Below, in pieces: positions 5,426 through 8,844 of a stretch of 8,844 nt of DNA. The position numbers and the translations under genes were made by a program. Below the pieces are notes generated by a model. That model saw only the letters and a list, made by a program, of their open reading frames with translations. It did no database searches and was not told the origin of the DNA. The first letter of the stretch is position 1; every line of letters starts with the position of its first letter. Origin of the DNA: CAVPGH01 sp046726955. Lineage in GTDB: Bacteria; Acidobacteriota; Vicinamibacteria; Fen-336. The stretch is from NCBI GenBank assembly GCA_046726955.1, contig JBKPBQ010000098.1, positions 1-8,844 of the forward strand, read 5' to 3'.

Positions 5426-6787
5426 AGCGGACATCGAAAGCCCGCCGACGTTTTGGACGAGGTCCGCAAGGCGCCCGGCCAGAAGGTCAAGGTCGCGATC
5501 ACGGACGTCGACGGGATCCTGCGGGGCAAGTACATCCACAAGGAGAAGTTCCTCTCGGCCGCGGAGTCCGGCTTCGGCTTCTGCAACGTCGTCTTCGGCT
5601 GGGACTCGGCGGATGTCTGCTACGACAACGCGGCGTACACCGGGTGGCACAGCGGCTATCCCGACGCGCTCGCGCGGATCGACCTCGCGAGCTATCGCAC
5701 GGTGCCCTGGGACGGCGGCGTGCCGTTCTTCCTCGCCGACTTCGAAGACGGCAGCGGGAAGCCCCTCGGCGTCTGCCCGCGGCAGCTCTACAAGCGAGTG
5801 CTCGCCCGCGCCGCGGCGCGAGGGCTCGTCCCGGACGCAGGGCTCGAATACGAGTGGTTCAACTTCCAGGAGACGCCGCAGAGCTGGGCGGAGAAAGCCT
5901 ACCGCTCGCCGCAGCCGCTCACGCCCGGCATGTTCGGCTACTCGATCCTCCGCGCCGCGCACAACCGGCCCTACTTCACGGCGCTCTTCGACGAGCTCGC
6001 GGCCTTCGGCGTGCCGCTCGAAGGACTGCACACGGAGACGGGGCCCGGCGTCTTCGAAGCGGCCATCCTCCACACGCCGGGGCTGGAGGCGGCGGACCGC
6101 GCCGTGCTCTTCAAGACCGCGGTCAAGGAGATCGCGCAGCGGTTCGGGATCATGCCCACGTTCATGGCGCGCTGGAGCCGGGACCTGCCGGGCTGCGGCT
6201 GCCACCTGCATCAGAGCCTCTCGCGTGACGGCCAGAACGTCTTCCACGAAGAGAAGGACGCGCACCGCATGAGCGCGACGTTCCAGAGCTACCTGGCCGG
6301 GCAGCTCAAAGCACTCCCCGAGCTCCTGCCCTTCTTCGCTCCCACCGTCAACAGCTACAAGCGGCTCGTCGAAGGCTTCTGGGCGCCCACGCGCGTGACC
6401 TGGGGAGTCGACAACCGCACGGTCGCATTCCGTGTCATTCCCGGCAGCGCGAAGTCGACGCGGCTGGAGGTGCGCGTGGGCGGAGCCGACCTCAATCCCT
6501 ACCTGGCGCTCGCGGCTTCGGTCGCCGCCGGGCTGTGGGGGATCGAGGAGGGACTCGAGCTCGAGGAGCCGCCGGTGACGGGCAGCGGCTACGACGCCGA
6601 GGCCGCGGTGCGCCTGCCGCGGACGCTCCAGGAAGCGACCGACCGTCTCGAGCGCTCGCGCCTGGCGCGGGAGCTGCTCGGCGACGAGTTCGTGGAGCAC
6701 TTCGTCCGCACGCGGGAGTGGGAGTGGCGGCAGGCGCAGCTGGCCGTCACCGACTGGGAGCTCCGGCGCTACTTCGAGATCATCTGA
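5423..6787 (+). CDS. Glutamine-synthetase-family gamma-glutamyl-amine ligase
   Basis: The 454-residue protein has the glutamine synthetase fold: N-terminal beta-grasp (about 20-110) and catalytic barrel (about 115-454). Metal and phosphoryl-transfer residues are conserved: E142 and E144 in LEYEWF, E205 and E212 in HTETGPGVFE, H261 in GCGCHLHQSL, R314 in NSYKRL, R332 in NRT, and E349/R351 in RLEVRVGG. It departs from true GlnA in two substrate sites. The ammonium-site motif (DGSS in GlnA) is not present in the FGWDSADVCYD region, and the glutamate-holding DNGSG loop is LPGCG (255-259), with Pro where GlnA has Asn264. No adenylylation-site tyrosine motif is seen. The family includes PuuA (putrescine), IpuC (isopropylamine) and Streptomyces GlnA4 (ethanolamine), which join glutamate to an amine using ATP. 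Being first in an operon with alcohol and aldehyde dehydrogenases, its amine is probably an amino alcohol; that is inference. Ammonia-using glutamine synthesis looks unlikely. Confidence 0.87.
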   Translation: MSGHRKPADVLDEVRKAPGQKVKVAITDVDGILRGKYIHKEKFLSAAESGFGFCNVVFGWDSADVCYDNAAYTGWHSGYPDALARIDLASYRTVPWDGGVPFFLADFEDGSGKPLGVCPRQLYKRVLARAAARGLVPDAGLEYEWFNFQETPQSWAEKAYRSPQPLTPGMFGYSILRAAHNRPYFTALFDELAAFGVPLEGLHTETGPGVFEAAILHTPGLEAADRAVLFKTAVKEIAQRFGIMPTFMARWSRDLPGCGCHLHQSLSRDGQNVFHEEKDAHRMSATFQSYLAGQLKALPELLPFFAPTVNSYKRLVEGFWAPTRVTWGVDNRTVAFRVIPGSAKSTRLEVRVGGADLNPYLALAASVAAGLWGIEEGLELEEPPVTGSGYDAEAAVRLPRTLQEATDRLERSRLARELLGDEFVEHFVRTREWEWRQAQLAVTDWELRRYFEII

Positions 6788-6794
6788 GGAGACC

Positions 6795-7943
6795 GTGATC
6801 CGCACTTTCAGCTTCCCGACGGAGATCCACTTCGGGCCCGGCGCTCGCCGGCGCGTGCGCGCGCACCTCGAAGGGCAGGGACTGAAGCGCCCGCTCGTCG
6901 TGACCGACCGCGGCCTCGCCGCGTTGCCCGTCTTCGCCGAGCTCGTCGCCTCGCTCGCTCCGCTCGAGGCGACCGCCTTCTCGGGCGTCGCCGGCAACCC
7001 GGTTGCCTCGCACGTCAGCGCGGGCGTCGAGGCGTACCGCGCGCACAGGGCCGACTCGATCGTAGGCATGGGCGGCGGGGCGGCGCTCGACGTCGCCAAG
7101 GCCATCGCACTCATGGCCCACCATTCGGGCGGCGTCCTCGACTACGAGGACGGCCGATCCGATCCTCCTCCAGTGGACCAGCCCGTGCCGTACTGGGTCG
7201 CCGTGCCCACGACGGCAGGGACCGGCAGCGAGGTGGGCCGAAGTGCCGTCATCTCCGACGACCGCACGAAGGTCAAGAAGGTCGTCTTCTCGCCGCGCCT
7301 TCTCGCCCGCGCAGTATTCGCGGACCCGGAAGTGACGCTCGGTCTCCCGAAGGCGGTGACCGCCGCCACTGGCATGGACGCGCTCACGCACTGCATAGAG
7401 GCCTACCTCGCGAAGGACTACCATCCCATCTGCGACGGGATCGCCCTCGAGGGCCTGCGGCTGGGCGCGCGCGCCCTCCCGCGCTGCGTCGAGACCCCGG
7501 GCGACCTCGAAGCGCGGGGCGCCATGCTCATGTCGTCGATGATGGGCGCGATCGCGTTCCAGAAGGGGCTGGGGGTCGTCCACTCGTGCGCGCACGCGCT
7601 CTCCACGGTCGCGGACCTGCACCACGGCTTCGCCAACGGCCTGATGATCGAGACGGGCCTGCGCTTCAACGTGCAGGCGGTCCCCGAGCGCTTCCGCATC
7701 CTGGCGCAGACCGTGGGCCTCGACGGCGACGGCGAAACGTTCCTGCGCTGGCTGTCCGACCTGAAGCAGCGGATCGGCATCCCTCGCGGTCCGGCCGAGG
7801 CGGGAGTCGCACCGGCGGAGATGGATCGCCTCACGGACCTCGCGTTCAAGGACACGTGCCACCTCAACAACCCCCGCTCCTGCACTCCCGACGACTTCGG
7901 ACGCTTGTGGCGCGAGGCGTTCGGCACGGCGGTCCGCGCGTGA
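6795..7943 (+). CDS. Iron-containing (group III) alcohol dehydrogenase
   Basis: The 382-residue protein is the normal length for the FucO/AdhB family and has its two halves: an N-terminal nucleotide-binding domain with GMGGGAALDVAKAIA (91-105) and PTTAGTGSE (138-146), and a helical metal domain. Metal ligands line up with E. coli FucO: D195 and H199 in GMDALTHCIEAY, H263 in VVHSCAHAL and H277 in DLHHGFANG; H267 is the conserved extra His. The usual Ser of the GGGS phosphate-binding motif is Ala96. These enzymes oxidise primary alcohols, or reduce aldehydes, with NAD(P) in the cytoplasm. The GTG start at 6795 follows GAGGAGA (6785-6791) by three bases and lies seven bases after the ligase stop, so the genes are co-translated. 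In context it should oxidise the hydroxyl of a gamma-glutamylated amino alcohol to the aldehyde. Substrate is inferred from neighbours only. Confidence 0.9.
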   Translation: MIRTFSFPTEIHFGPGARRRVRAHLEGQGLKRPLVVTDRGLAALPVFAELVASLAPLEATAFSGVAGNPVASHVSAGVEAYRAHRADSIVGMGGGAALDVAKAIALMAHHSGGVLDYEDGRSDPPPVDQPVPYWVAVPTTAGTGSEVGRSAVISDDRTKVKKVVFSPRLLARAVFADPEVTLGLPKAVTAATGMDALTHCIEAYLAKDYHPICDGIALEGLRLGARALPRCVETPGDLEARGAMLMSSMMGAIAFQKGLGVVHSCAHALSTVADLHHGFANGLMIETGLRFNVQAVPERFRILAQTVGLDGDGETFLRWLSDLKQRIGIPRGPAEAGVAPAEMDRLTDLAFKDTCHLNNPRSCTPDDFGRLWREAFGTAVRA

Positions 7944-8844
7944 TGAAGATCGTCAACCCCGCGACGGGCGCGCTCCTCCGCGAGCTCGGCGAGGACGACG
8001 CCGCCGAGGTCGCGCGCAAGTACGACCGGGCGCGGCGGGCGCAGCCGGGATGGGCCGAGCGGCCGTACGAGGAGCGGGCGTCCGCGATCCGGCGCTTTCG
8101 GAATCTCCTGGTCGAGCGGAAGGAGACGCTCGCGCGCACGCTGACCGCCGAGATGGGGAAGCCGGTCACGCAGTCGCGCAACGAGATCGGCGCCACACCG
8201 CGGAGGATCGACTTCTTCCTCGACGAGACCCCGAAGCTCCTGCGCGAGGAGACGGTCCGGACGGAGGAGGCGCTCGAGGAGGCGATCACGCTCGAGCCGC
8301 TCGGTGTCGTCGCCAACGTCTCCGCGTGGAACTATCCGTACTTCGTGGGCTCGAACGTGTTCGTGCCCGCGCTGCTCACCGGCAACTCCGTCGTCTACAA
8401 GCCGTCGGAGCACGCGACGCTCACGGGCCTCGCCATCGGTGAGCTCTTCCGCGAGGCGGGTGTTCCGGAGGACGTCTTCCTCGTGGCGGCGGGGGCGGGA
8501 GCGACAGGCGCGGCCCTCGTGGGCCAGCCCGTGGACGCCGTCTTCTTCACCGGCTCCTACGCGACCGGCCGGCGGATCGCGCAGGAAGCGGCGGGCCGCC
8601 TCATCCGCCTGAACCTGGAGCTGGGCGGGAAGGACCCCGTCTACGTCGCCGACGACGTGGACGTAGACGCGGCGGCCGCGTCCGTCGCGGAGGGCGCGTT
8701 CTACAACACCGGCCAGAGCTGCTGCGCCGTGGAGCGCGTCTACGTGCACGAGGCGATCCACGATCGCTTCCTGTCGGCATTCGTCGAGGACGTGCGCGCG
8801 TACGTGGTCGGCGATCCGATGGACGAGCGCACGTTCGTGGGTCC
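7943..8844 (+). CDS. Aldehyde dehydrogenase, NAD(P)-dependent, 3'-truncated by the window edge
   Basis: The frame is open to the window end, giving 300 residues of a protein normally about 460-490 long. Its ATG shares one base with the stop of the alcohol dehydrogenase (TGATG), showing tight coupling. Family motifs are in order: MKIVNPATGALL at the N-terminus; VSAWNYPYF (127-135) with the oxyanion Asn of aldehyde dehydrogenases; NSVVYKPSEHA (148-158) for cofactor binding; FFTGSYATGRRIA (about 203-215); LNLELGGKDP with the general-base Glu; and NTGQSCCAVERVYV with the catalytic Cys. The set is complete for activity as far as seen. The enzyme oxidises an aldehyde to the acid. By position it would act on the product of the preceding alcohol dehydrogenase, giving a gamma-glutamyl amino acid. 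The closest functional classes are PuuC-like and succinate-semialdehyde-type enzymes; I cannot choose between them. Confidence 0.92.
   Translation, partial: MKIVNPATGALLRELGEDDAAEVARKYDRARRAQPGWAERPYEERASAIRRFRNLLVERKETLARTLTAEMGKPVTQSRNEIGATPRRIDFFLDETPKLLREETVRTEEALEEAITLEPLGVVANVSAWNYPYFVGSNVFVPALLTGNSVVYKPSEHATLTGLAIGELFREAGVPEDVFLVAAGAGATGAALVGQPVDAVFFTGSYATGRRIAQEAAGRLIRLNLELGGKDPVYVADDVDVDAAAASVAEGAFYNTGQSCCAVERVYVHEAIHDRFLSAFVEDVRAYVVGDPMDERTFVG

Noticed and set aside
5423..6787. Canonical nitrogen-assimilating glutamine synthetase GlnA
   Set aside because: The ammonium-site and glutamate-loop motifs of GlnA are changed, the adenylylation motif is absent, and the neighbours are catabolic dehydrogenases.
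5327..7114. 595-codon minus-strand open frame opposite the ligase and alcohol dehydrogenase
   Set aside because: It spans two confidently identified plus-strand genes, has low-complexity composition and no recognisable motif.
7418..8761. 447-codon minus-strand open frame opposite the two dehydrogenases
   Set aside because: The plus strand carries complete dehydrogenase motifs in both genes; the antisense product shows no domain.
1..8844. CRISPR arrays, tRNA or rRNA genes, insertion sequences
   Set aside because: I found no regularly spaced repeats, no tRNA-like cloverleaf arms or rRNA segments, no transposase motifs, and no intergenic stretch longer than about 120 bases to hold them.

Overview
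This is a GC-rich, gene-dense window with almost no spacer DNA. It carries seven protein genes, of which the first and last are cut by the window edges. Strong G/C preference at third codon positions, GTG and TTG starts, and long open shadow frames on both strands all fit a high-GC bacterium. The gene mix (DUF1680/GH127 glycosidase, GH13_18 sugar phosphorylase, VapBC, glutamine-synthetase-like ligase with two dehydrogenases) would suit a free-living soil or sediment heterotroph. I cannot assign a phylum from the sequence alone.

Layout: (1) Bases 1-1437 hold the 3' part of a GH127-type (DUF1680) glycoside hydrolase, followed by a stem-loop. (2) 1513-2147 is a compact VapB/VapC type II toxin-antitoxin pair with overlapping stop and start. 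An AT-rich patch with two AATATGG repeats lies just before it. (3) 2201-4120 is a GH13 subfamily-18-like sugar phosphorylase with a plausible promoter placed so that its mRNA would be leaderless. (4) 5305-4130 on the minus strand is a small Clp/Hsp100 ATPase with only the first AAA+ module. It converges on the phosphorylase gene with 9 bases between stop codons, and a perfect hairpin covers both stops. (5) 5423 to the window end is an operon on the plus strand, divergent from the Clp gene: a glutamine-synthetase-like ligase, an iron-type alcohol dehydrogenase, and an aldehyde dehydrogenase that runs off the edge. Spacing inside the operon is 7 bases, then a 1-base TGATG overlap.

The most interesting unit is the operon at the right. 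A gamma-glutamyl ligase followed by an alcohol dehydrogenase and an aldehyde dehydrogenase is the enzyme order expected for breaking down an amino alcohol such as ethanolamine. The amine would be capped with glutamate, the alcohol oxidised to aldehyde and then acid, and the amide hydrolysed by an enzyme that should lie beyond the window. The ligase keeps the metal and phosphoryl-transfer residues of glutamine synthetase but departs from it at the loop that holds the substrate glutamate.

Other points worth a second look are the Clp protein reduced to one ATPase ring, a glutamine where the GH127 acid/base glutamate is expected, and the hairpin shared by the two convergent genes. The two sugar enzymes at the left are separated by the toxin-antitoxin pair and do not clearly form one pathway.
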